Positions 22,649 to 34,889 are shown, counted from the first letter of the stretch. The stretch is 64,000 nt of DNA from Symbiotaphrina buchneri (GCA_001599915.1 BCIG01000018.1:124001-188000); one strand, 5' to 3'. The notes: generated by a model from the sequence alone, not told the origin. Made by a program: numbers and translations.

Positions 22649-23706
22649 GTTGCGCTTTCGTGTTGGATCCAGAAATCGACCTAATTGCCGCAGCGCAAGA
22701 GCACCTCCATAGGCATTTCGGAGCACCTTGACGTGGCCACAGTTGGTCTATAAATGCCCGTCTGTGTGGATTGGCAAATCCACAAAGGGATGTTTCGAGA
22801 GAACAGTGTTCCCGCGACAAAGACGAGCAATGACCACAACCAGTTTCAGGTTGGTTATAGCGAAGTGGTGCGCTGTAGTAGCGATGGAGAACGAAAGTAC
22901 CAGACACGCTACTGCTCCCGCATATTCAGACGCAATTGGGCATATCCGTAGCACCTGCTCCTTCCGTCGGACTGTTCCTGCTTGGTTAGTATGGTAGTGT
23001 TGTTGGAGCGTGGGGAAGCTGCGCGTGAATTGTCTGATGTAGCGTCACTGGTCGTTTGCGGCCAATCAAGATAACCGAAGGGTGGAGGTCATAGCTCCCT
23101 CGGAGAACCCTTGTTCCAAGAAATAACTGCCGTGAATGGGAGCTACTATCACAGGCCAAGAAGACCGAAAAATGAGATAGAATTTCGTCCGTTATATAAC
23201 TCTATTACGGCGGCATAGTCCTTAAAATTCGTTACTGAATTGTGATCATGTCGCAGTCCTGGCAAAATCAGGGTCCAAATCACTGCCGACCATGTTCACT
23301 GCCGAGGAATGGGCAGACCACACGAGCGCGTTTTTCAGCCTTGTACAGTACTACAGTCCCTGTATCTTTCACATTCCAGCAACGGTTCCAAAATTTCCGA
23401 TCAAGGTGAGCCTTCATTTGTTTTCTTTGATATACCTCAATAGTACCTGGTAACCACCAAAGTATAACATCCCCGTACGAGCGGGCCAGCCTAAACTCCA
23501 TCATAACTATTCCGACCCGTCGTGGCCCCAGCCATCCGGAAGCCTCACCAAAGAAACAGAAGGCCACATACAACGCCAATAGGAATGACAGCATCCGTTG
23601 CTCCTCCCTGTTTGATTTTGCCCAGACTAAGTGATATGGCATTGTCCTTTGCGAAGACATTTGGACCATCCCAGGACGCCCAATGACATCCGTCATTTGT
23701 TCGAAT
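22649..23706. other. Spacer between KAR9 5' end and Gyp7 3' end
   Basis: About 1 kb. Holds the KAR9 promoter and the 3' UTR of the Gyp7-type gene. A minus-strand frame at 23280-23741 (153 codons, one hydrophobic segment LLALYVAFCFFGEASGWLG) overlaps the last Gyp7 exon in another frame and matches nothing known. I do not call it a gene. Confidence 0.45.
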
Positions 23707-26572
23707 TCAAGAAGAGCCTGCACTGGTGCTGGGTTCTTCACTGGGAGGGGACTTGTCTACTTTGACGACCTCCCGACTTAGAAGCTGTCTAAGTTCCGAT
23801 GTGATGATATTCTCCTTCTCTTGGCTGCCTTCAATGGTACGTTGACCTGCATTCGTCCCCGTTGAACTTGAGCCAGTTGGAGGTGCAAACGATTGCCGTT
23901 GTCCGGGTGCTTTCCTTGCCCGCAGACTCGGCTGTGGGAAGTTATGCTTCTTGTCAATAGCCTCGACCATGCGTTGGAAACGTCGGAACAGTGCTTCCGC
24001 ACGGATCAAACTCGATTGGAGGTCGATGGTGTTGGACAATTCATTGACTAGGTATTCCGTAAGTATTTGACAAAAGCTGAGACCAGGTAACCTTACCATA
24101 TTTGAGGACTTCGTCGAAATGTTTCAGATGTTCCATGATGACGGTCCGATGCTTTTCCAAAATAGCCAAAGCAACGAACAGATGGAAATTACTGCTCAAG
24201 TAGTCCGTCCAAAGCCCTTCCCACAAGCGGAGTACATCATTCCACTGGAACTCCCGTTTGTACCAGACAAGGAGCATGCGGAAGAAAAAGAAAAAGTTGG
24301 TGGAATCTGCAGACTGAAGGTGAAGGTAGAGTTTAGGGTCCATCATTTGGACAAGTTGGTCCAGAGTCAAGAGCTGTGTACGCATACCCGACTGATCTCG
24401 GAGGAAATTCCGCTCCATACGGTCCATAAAGCCAACGAAGCCCCAAAAAGCAACTGCATCATCCTGCATGACAGCATAGATCGGGGCAAGGAGATCGCTC
24501 ATTCCTTGGACATATCCAAGGTCGCGATTATACTCGTTGTATGTTAACAGCATGTCCTTCATTTGCTCCAGATGGACATTTGTGCCAACATCTGCAAAGG
24601 GCGAGTCGGGATCCGGATGTGGTATATCTTCCCCAGCGAACAGAGGTATGCTTCGGTCTGTACGATGGACGTCTTTTTCTACATTGCGAATGCCGAGCAA
24701 TGGGCTCAAGTCAGCCCCTTTCCTTCAAAATACAGAGGGACGAGGAACTGTACCTATTCTTCCTTTCTGTTCCTTCCACCATTCCATCTCTTCGGCTGTA
24801 GTACCCCCTTCGAGCATTCGATCCCACCACTTCCCTTTCAACCGGATATACTCGTCTCGGCGGCTGTTCATGTTTGCATCCCGCTCTGTTTTGGTACTGT
24901 CCCAGTCATAGACCCCCAACAAAAAGAGCCAAGCCTCTTTTCGAACTCCATCCTCGGGATCTAGGCCGCCGTGGAAAATACGTTCTTTGACCTCATCCGA
25001 AGTGACCTGCAGCTTTCCTGTCTGAGAGTCGAAGAAATTGCGCCACTCCTTCAATGTAACGGGCTTTCTTCGTTCTGCAAGAGAGAGATTGTTGGCCTCG
25101 ACATCGAGGATCTCAAACTCCCCTACTTCGCTATCTTCCATCTCCAATACATCCATTGCGGTCCATATTCGTTTGTTCTTCTCACGGTCACTCTGCTCTG
25201 CGATGCCCATTGCCCACCTTGCTAGGTATATTCGCGCACTGTCAAACTCGTCCTGCAATGTCTGCACTTCAGGATTCTTCATCAGACGTCTCACTTGTGG
25301 AGGGATTTTCGGATTATCCATCAGGTCATTTGCCGTCCTCTTCGTAAAGTTGGTGACCTGACTCAGCTTTTCCAGGAATGACCACCGAGCTTCTTTGAGA
25401 GCTTTCGTGATCGGGTCCATACCAGCGTCCCTGTGGGCCGGTCGGTCAAGAGCATCTCCGGGTATGACTCCATTGTTATTGGGTCTGACGACACCGCCTT
25501 CAACACTTGGAGATCTTGCTTTCCCACCATCCGGAGACCGCATTCTAGCAACCGGCTTCCCTCCAAACCCTTTCTTGTCCTCCTCTGTAGGGTCGATGAG
25601 ATAAACGCTGCGATCAGCTCCAGATCGTTCCACATTGACATACTTCTTCAACCACCTAAGTACCTCATCACCACCCCAGAACAGCCCACCTTCTTCGCCA
25701 AACGGGTCGAAGCTCTCCCTCGTCCTCCTCTTCTTCTGTAACATTGTTGATTGGCACTCGCTATCGTGGAAGAAGAGCGGAGGGTAACTATCCCCCGCGC
25801 ATGTGTTTATAATGACGCTGCCGAACCACCATCCTATACTGGGCGGTCGAATCGTCAAGGAATATATCTGAGTGACTGGAACAGCAAATGCATAGCCAAC
25901 GGTGCTGTCGGTGGGAGTACGCGTAGTGGGTAGCGCGGGAACAAGGTAGGACTGGCGGGGCGGAGAGGAAGAATCCGAAAGATCGACTTTGACATATGTG
26001 CCGTAAGCATCACCCAGCGAAGCCTCTGGGACCCAAGCTAGGAGCAGAGAGGAGGCGGGTATAGTCCTGGTAGAAGATGAAGAAGTAGGTCGTTCGCTAG
26101 ATGAAGAGGGTTTCTGTTGTATGAGCGCCATGAAACCGGCAATATTATCTTTGGCAGAAGATGTCGGATGGACGTAAACCTAGAAAAGCCACATTCACTT
26201 AGTATGAATACATTATTGCACAGCGATCTTGAATAAGGTTCCTTGTTGAAGCTATGCAAAGACCGACCGCCAGATAGCTTCGCAACGCGCATGCATTCGA
26301 CGTCAACGCACCTTGCTTTTGGAGAAAAGTAACTTGACACCTCTGCCGGAGCTTGCATGGGTAATGGTATTGTATTCGCCCTCTTCATCATCGCTCATAT
26401 CATAGAAAGACGCTGTGGGTGAAGGTGGAGAAGCAGGCGGAGTGTGGATAGCTGCATCGGACGTCATAGCTCGGGCGGGATCCGCCTCCGGGGGCGGTTG
26501 CAAGGTGACAGGATTTCGCGTTGGACGCTTTCGGGGATTGTTGAATGTCTGATAGTAGAATATCTCGCTCAT
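23707..26572 (-). CDS. Rab GTPase-activating protein, Gyp7 family (3 introns, 869 aa)
   Basis: TBC-domain GAP acting on Ypt7/Rab7 in vacuole and late-endosome traffic. Start at 26572 (MSEIFYYQTFNNPRKRP). The first intron is long for this window (26180-26311) and joins GRGVKLLFSKSK to VYVHPTSSAKDNIAG, the conserved Gyp7 N-terminal PH-like region (DUF3548). Introns 24679-24753 and 24048-24096 complete 870 codons. The TBC domain spans about residues 480-760. The split GAP fingers are visible as a dual-finger set: IEKDVHRTDRSIPLF (Arg finger in R-T-D-R) and YVQGMSDLLAPI (Gln finger YxQ). Further TBC landmarks are KHFDEVLKYVNELSNTIDL and RRFQRMVEAIDKKHNFP. The C terminus ends in EEPSTSAGSS. The length matches Gyp7 homologues of filamentous fungi. 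Confidence 0.94.
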
Positions 26573-27068
26573 AGGTCTTTCATGTTCATTTATGCACGGT
26601 GAAGTCAGATAGTAAGGTAGGAAGGAGACCGGTGAGGGAGGTAGGAGTGGCACGGTGAGGGGCAGACAAGCGGCCGGCTTGTTCCTGGCCTGGCCTGAAA
26701 GCGGTTGCCTGATAGGGGCGTACATCAACTCAGATCAACCCATTCAAGGGTCGTAACAACAGGTTCACAGGGCAGAATAAGATATCAGCTACTTGGTACC
26801 ATAATATTTCTTTAGGATATCGCAAAAACTATGCCAATATATCCCTAGAGTGTACTCTATGTGCAAGAGCATGTGGGTTGACGTCCCGACCACCGCAATA
26901 TCGAGACAAAGCGTCCAGACCGGGGTATATCCTGCAGCAAAATGCTCCCTGAGCGGCTTAACCTGACGCCACCCATCCTCAACCACGCTATGCAAACTGA
27001 ACAGATATAATGGGCAGCCCATCGTCCCAGTCTTTTCAGAAGGAGGTAGGCTTTCCTGCTCGAAAAGG
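26573..27068. other. Spacer between Gyp7 5' end and RBR 3' end
   Basis: Contains the Gyp7 promoter and the RBR ligase 3' UTR. No gene was recognised. Confidence 0.5.
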
Positions 27069-28970
27069 TCATCGCGCCTCCCATTCCTCGTCGAGATCCA
27101 CTTCAAATTCATCGCTATCCCAATCGTCCTCCTCGTCATTCTGCGCCATTTCCAGGAACCGTCGCAGTCCCTCGTCCATATGTACACGTTCCATCTGTAG
27201 TTGAATGCCAACAGCCTCGGGACCTGGTCCAGGCTCGAAAGCCGGTCCTGGACGCTGATGTTCCCGTGCTTGACCCCGCCCCGCTCTCAGTACAGCTGGC
27301 GGAGCCGCTGCTGCTCTGGGTGGTGCAGGAGCAGGAGGAGGTGGAGCAGCGAGAAACTGTACACCTTCATCCGCATCATCTTCCTCCTCTACCACGCCCT
27401 GAACCGTCCATACTGGACGCTCCACAATACCTTCACCGTCCCCGGCTTCCAGCTCCCACAACCGCATGTAGCAGCTGGAGTATGGTTGATTGAAGTGCCG
27501 GTATGGATTGGCCTCTTCTAACCAAGCACTGCACAAGTAACAATAATGTGTCTTGCATGTAAAGCAGATCATGTGGTTGCAGCCATGAGTCTTTTGACTG
27601 ACTGCAGCGCAAGTCGGGCATCTGGTCGTATATTTGTCCATATACGCTTGCGTGAGCTTCTCCTCTTCTGTAAGCTCGCCAGGTTTCCGAGGCCAGCATC
27701 GTTTGAGTTCCCCGTGCCACCCAGCGTAGCATACCCGACAGAAAGCGTATCCGCAGTCCTCACATATAGCAACACGCTCGCTGGGAGGCGGCAGCTTTGA
27801 CTCGTCATCACCTGGTTTCCAGTTCCCTTCGACGTCGCTGTCATCTGCATCCGAATCTGCAGCCGCATCATCAATTCCTTGAGGCTTAGGATGCTTCTTG
27901 GACTTCGCGGCTCCTTGGCACCATTTCCTCGGACAATAAACAGTCGACTTGTCAGCCTCTAATTCCGCCTTCCGCTTCAAGGCCACATATCGCTTCACCA
28001 TATCCTGTTCCAAAGGTATCTGTAACAGTTCGCTAGGATTAAGTGTCCTGTCGTCTTTCCTCTTTCTTTTGTTTTTCTTGATCGCCCCTTCCTGCCCAGC
28101 AGCAGGGGTATTCTCGGTTTTCCCACAGTTTGGAGCCAAGCACTTCACGCTAGCAACACCCCCCTCGGTAATGCAAGTGTTGTAGAAGCCTTGTAGACAG
28201 GTAACGCAGAAGACATGGCCACATAGCAGTAAGCGGTGGCAGGCAGAGCCTTTCTTGGGTTCTGTGCACAGGATTGTGAGTGCCATTCCCCTATGGGGAC
28301 TATTAATGGACAATGTTTTCTTACCTAGGCACACACCGCACTCGAATGTCCCCTGCTCGAATTTCTTCCTTTTCATGTCCTGGTCAAAGTCGAGCAAAAG
28401 CAACTTCATTTCCTGCCCTAATTGTAGATGTTCGCCTGCCGTCTCTTCCAATGCGAACCCACCCTCCGCAGCCTGCTGCAGAGAGTCTATGTAGGCAAAG
28501 ACAACCTGATCCTTGCCCAGCTCTTCCCACAATTCTATTCCCGTCGTCTCCAGCCTTTGTAGCATCTCTGGTGGTAGCCATGGCGGGTGAGTCTCGATCC
28601 GGAACTGGGGAGGACATTCGGCTGGATAACCGTCCGGAAGGTTGATGTGCACCGTCAGTGGAGGGAGATACGAAATGGCATGAACGTTGCGCAATGGTGT
28701 CTGCTTGCGTGGAGCTCTGTTTTCATCCTCCGAGCGCTTTGGTTCAACTTCGCTGGCTGAATCTGAAGTTGGAGGAGTCGGCACTTGAAGTGGCGCCCCA
28801 TCCGCCAAAGCTGGAAAGGAGATCCGCAATGGCGTCGCCGGTGAAACAGGAATATCTATTGTCGCGGAGAACGGGTTCTTTTCATTTATAACCAACTCAG
28901 GAAAGATTGCTGAGATAGAGGAGAGCTCAACGGCGCGCTCGTCCTCGAGAGCGTCCGACTCGTCGGCCAT
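27069..28970 (-). CDS. RWD-RBR E3 ubiquitin ligase, Itt1/RNF14-like (1 intron, 612 aa)
   Basis: RING-between-RING ligase of the RNF14/Itt1 group; the yeast member interacts with translation termination factors. An N-terminal RWD domain (residues ~10-165, DERAVELSSISAIFPEL at its start) precedes RING1 (CGVCL ... CHRLLLCGHVFCVTCLQ ~210-265), an IBR with a charged insert (VYCPRKWCQGAAKSKKHPK ... CEDCGYAFCRVCYAGWHG), and RING2 (CPTCAAVSQKTHGCNHM, then CFTCKTHYCYLC), whose Cys in HGCNHM is the catalytic thioester cysteine of the class. The Ala/Pro-rich linker and acidic tail are variable. The reading frame is open throughout, but 28262-28324 is a 63-nt GT-AG intron without a stop. Removing it restores the normal CLEPKKGSACHRLL spacing between zinc ligands. 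The gene is divergent from the dolichyl-diphosphatase at 29393. Confidence 0.93.
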   Translation of the reverse strand: MADESDALEDERAVELSSISAIFPELVINEKNPFSATIDIPVSPATPLRISFPALADGAPLQVPTPPTSDSASEVEPKRSEDENRAPRKQTPLRNVHAISYLPPLTVHINLPDGYPAECPPQFRIETHPPWLPPEMLQRLETTGIELWEELGKDQVVFAYIDSLQQAAEGGFALEETAGEHLQLGQEMKLLLLDFDQDMKRKKFEQGTFECGVCLGKKTLSINSPHRGMALTILCTEPKKGSACHRLLLCGHVFCVTCLQGFYNTCITEGGVASVKCLAPNCGKTENTPAAGQEGAIKKNKRKRKDDRTLNPSELLQIPLEQDMVKRYVALKRKAELEADKSTVYCPRKWCQGAAKSKKHPKPQGIDDAAADSDADDSDVEGNWKPGDDESKLPPPSERVAICEDCGYAFCRVCYAGWHGELKRCWPRKPGELTEEEKLTQAYMDKYTTRCPTCAAVSQKTHGCNHMICFTCKTHYCYLCSAWLEEANPYRHFNQPYSSCYMRLWELEAGDGEGIVERPVWTVQGVVEEEDDADEGVQFLAAPPPPAPAPPRAAAAPPAVLRAGRGQAREHQRPGPAFEPGPGPEAVGIQLQMERVHMDEGLRRFLEMAQNDEEDDWDSDEFEVDLDEEWEAR

Positions 28971-29392
28971 TTTGACGACGAAGCGTGCTCACCAGCGATA
29001 TGGTCGTATAAAGGATATTCTGGACGGATTCCTTAATAATAATAAAGAAGGGGAAGGAGTCGTAGAGACTTCGTAACCGCGGGGGGTTAGAGTAGGAAAG
29101 TCGAGTTGTGGCGGGGCAAATAATTAATTTATCGATATCCGAGCACTGGCCACTGTCATACAGGCCTAGGTTCCTGATTGGGTCAAAGTGATTGGGCCGG
29201 CGTCTGCCGTGCTTCGATTATCCAATCACTGCGTATCAACAATGACATACGAAGCTACTGCTGTTTTCTTTCGTACGAAGTACTGAGGAAGAAACTCTCA
29301 TAGCAGCTTTCTTCAGTAAGGTATCTACTGACCTCGACGCCGTTCCAGTTCCTTCCCTTGCTACAACAGGCCAGCTTCTCGACCTGAGCGGC
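28971..29392. promoter_or_regulatory. Shared divergent promoter (RBR ligase / dolichyl-diphosphatase)
   Basis: 422 bp between two divergent starts. It contains the palindrome TATCGATA at 29130-29137 inside an AT-rich tract, a motif repeated in two other promoters of this window. Confidence 0.45.
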
Positions 29393-30190
29393 ATGGAAAG
29401 TCCTCCCTTGGTGTCATTGTCACTAACACATGTCTACTATGTCCGTTCCCCTCGAGGCCTCTACAGTGTCCAAAGCCCCCGCTGATCTCGCTAGGATCCT
29501 TCCGATCCCATTTCCCTCCTGTGCGCCTGGCTGGCCCTTACGCCCCAATGCCTGTGCATCGTGTACGCAACCCTAATCTGGTCCACGCGAGAGATCGAGA
29601 TCCTTCTCCTGTTCGCTGGCCAAATGGGCTGTGAGGCCCTCAACTTTCTCCTAAAACGCCTCATCCGAGAGGAGCGCCCGCCAAGCATGATCGGCAAGGG
29701 GTATGGGATGCCCAGCTCGCATGCTCAGTTTCTCGCCTTCTGGGCCGTTAGCCTCGCGCTGTTCGTCCTTGTGAGACATGTCCCCGCCAAAAACCCGCAT
29801 CTGGAAAGGGCGCCACTGAAGGAGCGACAGGAGAAGGACCGAGAGACAGTGGAGAGGTGCGGAGAGCCGCCAGTGACACAGTTGACACCATTGCAGAGGA
29901 CTCTGGCAGCTGTGCTGGTGGCAGGACTGGCGGCTTCAGTAGCAGCCAGCAGGGTCTATCTCAATTATCACACTCCCAAGCAAGTGGGGGCTGGTGTGCT
30001 TGCAGGAGTGGTATGTGCGATCGGCTGGTTTGGCGTTACCGAAATGCTTCGAAGGACCGGTTGGGTGGATTGGATGTTGGATACAGAGCTGGCCAGATAC
30101 TTTCGCATGCGGGATCTAATCATAGGGGAAGACATATGTGACGCTGGTTGGATCCGGTGGCAAGGGAGGAGGAAAAAGAAGGAGATCTGA
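29393..30190 (+). CDS. Dolichyl-diphosphatase, Cwh8/Cax4-type (1 intron, 247 aa)
   Basis: PAP2-superfamily phosphatase of the ER membrane that hydrolyses lumenal dolichyl diphosphate after N-glycan transfer, recycling the carrier lipid. Start MESPPLVSLSLTHVYY; intron 29441-29494 (donor GTCCGT, weak) joins THVYY to DPSDPISLLCAWLALTPQ, the expected family junction, for 248 codons. The phosphatase signature is complete: K-x6-RP (KRLIREERP), PSSH in GYGMPSSHAQF, and SR-x5-H in SRVYLNYHTP. Four hydrophobic segments are visible. The C terminus is basic and ends KKKEI, a KKxx-like ER-retrieval pattern. Confidence 0.92.
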
Positions 30191-30445
30191 TAATCCAATG
30201 AGTAGCAGCATCGCATTTCAAGAAGAGGTTTCTTGATTATTGGCCTTTTGGACAAGCAAAGGGTACAATTATGAGCAAAGTGGCCAGTAAGAAAGCCGGT
30301 TCGACAGTTACAGGGCTGCGTCCCTAGAGATCGAACGGTCAATACAGCTTAACGAAAGAACGAGACGTATCCGCGATCAGACCCAAGTCACCATCCACTT
30401 ATCGGTCATCATACCAACGCCAGGGGAATCATGCCAATACCAAAG

Positions 30446-33011
30446 CTAAATTCTCAAGAAAGGTCGTACCGTCAGCTCCCTCTCTTCATCCCGAGAGATC
30501 TCATAATTCAAGATCGTATGATTGTCATAAGTCAGAAACAGCCTGTATCTCCGTGTTCGCGGGGTTCCTCTAGTGCGAAGCAGCTGTTGCTCCCCTTGGA
30601 TAGGGCCGACGGCTATGCCGGCCAGCTGGACCGGAGGTCTATAACCTCTTTCTTCCTCGGACCTGAAGGGCAAGATGAAATCGATCCTGAATGCAAGTTC
30701 CTTTGACTTCTTGGAGCGAGTGAGTGTAAGCAATGCTGCCCGGCCTGCCTGACTTGCAACGATGACAACACCTATTTCTGGGATCTGAGCCAGCATATTG
30801 AGACGATCGGAATGCGTTAGCGAATGTAATTCATACGGGAGATGCTGCGCAAGGATCCTTTGAGCGTAAACCGCTGGCCGCGAAAGTGGGTCTGCGAATA
30901 GCCTTATTTCGTCTTGGGTAGTGTGGAGTACAGCAAATAACCCGCTAAGAGCTGATGGCTCAGGCTCCCTGGTCCTTACTGAGCGACGTTGATGGTTCGT
31001 CATTGCAGCCTCTACCGCTGCCAGCTGCAGGTTTGACATATACTCCGGTGGCAATCCCTGGGCGAAATGAGGGATTTGCTGGGGGTTCTGTGGTGCCATT
31101 GCCGCGGTCTGGCCATGATGATCTCCAGGTAAGTTCAAGCCTCCCATAGCTCCTTGAGGCAAATTAGGATTGATCGCTGGCAGCATAAGAGGCCCGTTCC
31201 CCGCCATCTGAGTATACTGATGCATGAAGTGATCGTGCCCATTCATTTGCGGATGCTGCGCCATAACGTGCTGGAGCACGTTTGTATGCTGCTGCATCAC
31301 AGCAAGCAGATGAGATGGAGTCGTCTGGGCGGAGTGCACTGAATGTGTGGATTGAGAGGGTGTATTTGGTGGGAAGCTCGGCGTCGTATGTAGGGCCGAG
31401 TGTGGACTAAAACCCTGTGATACGGGCGGAGCCTGTCCAGGTTGTTGGAAGGTTGGGTTATGCGGTTGTAAAGACCCCGCAGTTCCCGTATGCGGTTCAA
31501 CTTCACCTATGGCACCGGAATGAGACAGGAGCTCACTCGTAGGGTCTACACCCTCTGACATATCTTCGTCCTGATCCTCCGCCTCTCCGGAGTCTTCTTC
31601 GCCCGCCTCAGAGTCGAGATAATCTTCTGCCATAGCCTCGTCATAGAAGTCCTGTGAAAAATGGCGATCAAAGGCAACGTGCCAAATAGAAGAGTCCCTT
31701 AGGTCTTGTCGGCACTTAGAGATATCCCAATAACCATCCCTAAGCTGTGGAGTACAGCCGAAAGTCTCTTGGGAATTTCTTGCCACTCTAAAAGAGCGTG
31801 GGTCTAAGCACAAGACTCCCCAGCCCCTGCTAAGGTCAAAATCTCAGCGATGAAATAAATGAAGATCAGGGTCCTCTTACGCGCCAAGATGACCAGGTCT
31901 GATCCTATAGTTACAATTGTAACTTTTCATCTCCTTTTGAGCCCAAACATTCCAGACTTTCATCACTCCATCGATATCGGTACTGACAAGCCATTGGCCG
32001 TGCGGATCATCATCGCTATTCAAGAACGCTATATTCGGGATATTCGTCTCGTGGCCGACTAAAGTAATCTTTAGATGTAACCTGCGATCTGGATGATTAT
32101 GCTCTTCGAGTGGCTTTGCATTAGTCCAAGTCAACGGCCCACCTGTAACGCCGACCGCTACAGACGGTGCGGTGTCTCCAGAGTGATCCAGTTCAGTTCC
32201 AACCAATGTTGGGCTTGGTGATGATTCCCCAGTGCCGGCATCGTCGGCCAAGGCGAATGCAAAGACAGTGATATGTTTTGAATTGGCACTGACGGCGATC
32301 ATCCGTGCCCTTGCATGGATTGCAACACCCCATGCACTCTTCCCTACATTCTCGCATAGGATCGCTTTGAGAGTCCCGGGGGGTAAGGTTGGGTAACGGC
32401 TGTTGCCTTCGATCATCTCCTGAATATCCTTTGTCCAGAAAGCGATGACGTCCCCATCGTCGCACACACAAACTAGGACTTCTTCATTGCCGAGTTCGCC
32501 CACGATCAATTGGTTGATACAGTGCGGATTGGCCCCAGTGAAGACAGGTGTCCCGCGCCTGGTACTGGAAGACAGGGGAGTATTGATTTTTAACCTGGGT
32601 CCTCCCACGCATCTCTGTTCTGGCCAGGTCGGACACCAGACGGATATTCGTTCTCGGTCTGCTTCCAGGTACAGATTGAACCGATGGGACAGAGCGGTCT
32701 GAAGCCATTAGCCAATGAAGATCAACCAATAGCAGTCACCAACCAAGTTGTTCCTCCATTTCGCGAAGTATGGGGGATCGTCATCATCGTCAAACGCCCT
32801 TCCAATTGAGTCAGTTGAATTTCGACTTGTACGGGACAGTTTTCTATGCACACCTAGGAAACTGTGGACATGTCAGCTAACCTGGTGCTACCTAACTTAA
32901 AAAGGGTTGATTCCATGTATGTAATTCAAAGGAGCATACCCGCTGCTTTCCGGTCTGGAGCCGCGCTTTGGTCACATTGATCTCCTTGAAACCCCTTTCT
33001 CTCTCCTCCAT
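30446..33011 (-). CDS. CRT10 homologue, WD-repeat protein (3 introns, ~807 aa)
   Basis: Related to yeast Crt10, a protein linked to transcription control of ribonucleotide reductase genes and recruited in Rtt101-type ubiquitin ligases. The conserved part begins WRNNLTALSHRFNLYL and continues HCINQLIVGELGNEEVLVCV with CDDGDVIAFW, then GKSAWGVAIHARARMIAVSA and a WD-type repeat ending WLVSTDIDGVMKVWNVW. Intron 31827-31880 (GTAAGA donor) joins PGHLGA to GWGVLCLDPRSF. Intron 32699-32743 joins RNNL to TALSH. The first intron is inferred at 32854-32896 only from frame, so residues ~25-45 are uncertain. A long Gln/His/Pro-rich middle and an acidic stretch (DSEAGEEDSGEAEDQDED) separate the propeller from a conserved C terminus, RRYRLFLTYDNHTILNYEIS. 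The start at 33011 (MEERERGFKEINVTKARLQ) is probable. Confidence 0.85.
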
Positions 33012-33386
33012 TACATCATATCAATGCAAGCGTTCGCATAGCGAGTAGCGAGATCTTTGCTTTGTTGCTGTAAGTCGTAGAAGTAGATGGAGTGGAGCTC
33101 CGTGAAGCTGTGTGTTGGACGTGGTGGCATCACAAACGTACGGCAGGCGCCGCCCACGGTTATCGATAACGGATCTGGTGCTCTCCACTAATCGATAAGA
33201 TAAGATAGTACGGGCGGGTACGTCACTTGGATTGCGGAAATCATACCATCTCCGCCACGCCAACCTTCCAACAATTTCTTTGAATTGATTACTACGAATA
33301 TCTTCCTGCCCTCACCAAACAATAGTATATATCTGTATAAAGTCACCATTTTACGAAATATTCTGTCTCCCGTGAGAGCGTCAAGC
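33012..33386. promoter_or_regulatory. Shared divergent promoter (CRT10 / FAD oxidoreductase)
   Basis: 375 bp. It contains TATCGATA at 33161-33168 within a 12-bp palindrome GTTATCGATAAC. About 25 bp further on is AATCGATAAGATAAGATAG, which holds two GATAAG boxes of the type bound by fungal GATA factors. Which gene responds cannot be told. Confidence 0.45.
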
Positions 33387-34680
33387 ATGGCGGCCGCCGC
33401 AGAAAAGAAGGATATCGTCATTATAGGTCAGCACGACCCCTCCTTGAGATCCCTCTATCCGTGAGACTAACAGGTCAACAGGGGGTGGCATCATAGGTTG
33501 CAGTTCTGCCTACTACCTGACACGGCATCCATCCTATGATCCGTCTAAACATACCATCACTCTCCTCGAGGCGACCAAAATCGCTGGCGGAGCTTCCGGC
33601 AAAGCAGGCGGACTTTTGGCGCTCTGGGCATATCCCTCCAACATCGTCCCCCTGAGCTACAATGAACACGCCAAATTGGCCGAGGAGCATGGTGGCGATC
33701 AACGTTGGGGCTATCGGCGGGTTCACTGTGGGCAGGTCATGGCAAAGGGGCGACTCCTGACATCGGCGAATGGTGATGCGAATGGGAAGATCAATGGAGC
33801 CGCGGAGCGCGTGTCGCTACAGAAACGGACCAAAGACGCTATGAACCTGCTAACAAAGGCCCAGATGCCGAAGGATCTGGACTGGGTAGCGCCAGAGTGT
33901 GCGATTGCCTATGAAGAGATGGGAAACCCAGACACCACGGCACAGGTGCACCCGTATCATTTCACAACCAGTATGGCAGCACTGGCCGAAGAAAAAGGCG
34001 CCAAAATCAAGCTGGGTGCGGTCAGCAAGATCGATTACGATGACAATGGTGTCAAGGCGGTGACCTATACAGACAAAGAGACTTCTGCGTCCCACACCAT
34101 TCCCGCAACCGATGTCATCATTGCAGCAGGTCCTTGGACGCCCACCGTATTTCCCAAAGCTCCTATCTCCGCTCTCCGCGCACACAGCGTTACTATTCGT
34201 CCATCAAGGCCTGTGTCTGCATATGCCTTGTTCACAGAGATTACGCTGCCAGCCTCCTTCCGCGGGAAACCATCTCGGCCGCAATCAGTCTCGCCAGAAA
34301 TCTATGCACGACCTTTCAACGAGGTGTATGCCTGCGGCGAGGGTGACACGCTTATCCCTTTGCCTAAGAGCAGTGACTTGGTCCAAGTCGATGATAGTCG
34401 CTGTCAAGATATCGTGGATTACGTGAGCTCGATCAGCGACGAGCTCCGGGATGGAGAGGTGACTGCACGGCAAGCGTGCTATCTGCCAAATGTGCGAGCA
34501 AGGTCAGGCGGTCCGCTAATAGGGCCTACCGGGACAAAGGGGCTGTGGCTGGCCACGGGCCATACATGCTGGGGGATCCAGAACGCGCCCGGAACAGGCA
34601 AGTTGATGAGTGAATTTGTCTTCGATGGAAAGGCAAAGAGTGCGAACGTGAGCAGTCTGGATCCGAGGAAGGTGCTATGA
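33387..34680 (+). CDS. DAO-family FAD-dependent oxidoreductase, Tda3-like (1 intron, 412 aa)
   Basis: FAD/NAD(P)-binding Rossmann start KKDIVIIGGGIIGCSSAYYL with the GxGxxG loop. It is split by intron 33427-33481 inside the glycine loop; splicing gives 413 codons. The D-amino-acid-oxidase-like fold continues with LLEATKIAGGASGKAGGLLA, the substrate-side HPYHFTTSMAALAEEKGAKI, DVIIAAGPWTPTVFP and the C-terminal FAD contact LWLATGHTCWGIQNAPGTGK. No signal peptide, so cytosolic or endosomal. It resembles the fungal Tda3/SPAC1F5.03c group, reported to act in endosome-to-Golgi trafficking, more than true sarcosine or amino-acid oxidases, but that placement is from memory. The 3' end converges on HUS1 (stops 210 bp apart). 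Confidence 0.85.
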
Positions 34681-34889
34681 GGTTCAGAGATGTGCGGAGT
34701 CGAGGGGGTAATGACGAGTCGTAAAGAATACGACGAACGGAATGAGAGCTGCCGATGCAGTGATGAGTGCCAATAGAATTTTGTATTGCATAACCTTTGG
34801 GCGAGGCTATTAAGCACATCAACATTCCGTAGATATCTAAAGTTCTCTAACGGCAGATATGGGTATTAGTCTTAGGTAGAATAGCGTGA

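Noticed and set aside
23280-23741. 153-codon minus-strand frame with a hydrophobic segment
   Set aside because: Starts inside the last Gyp7 exon in a different frame, no homology known to me and no promoter context.
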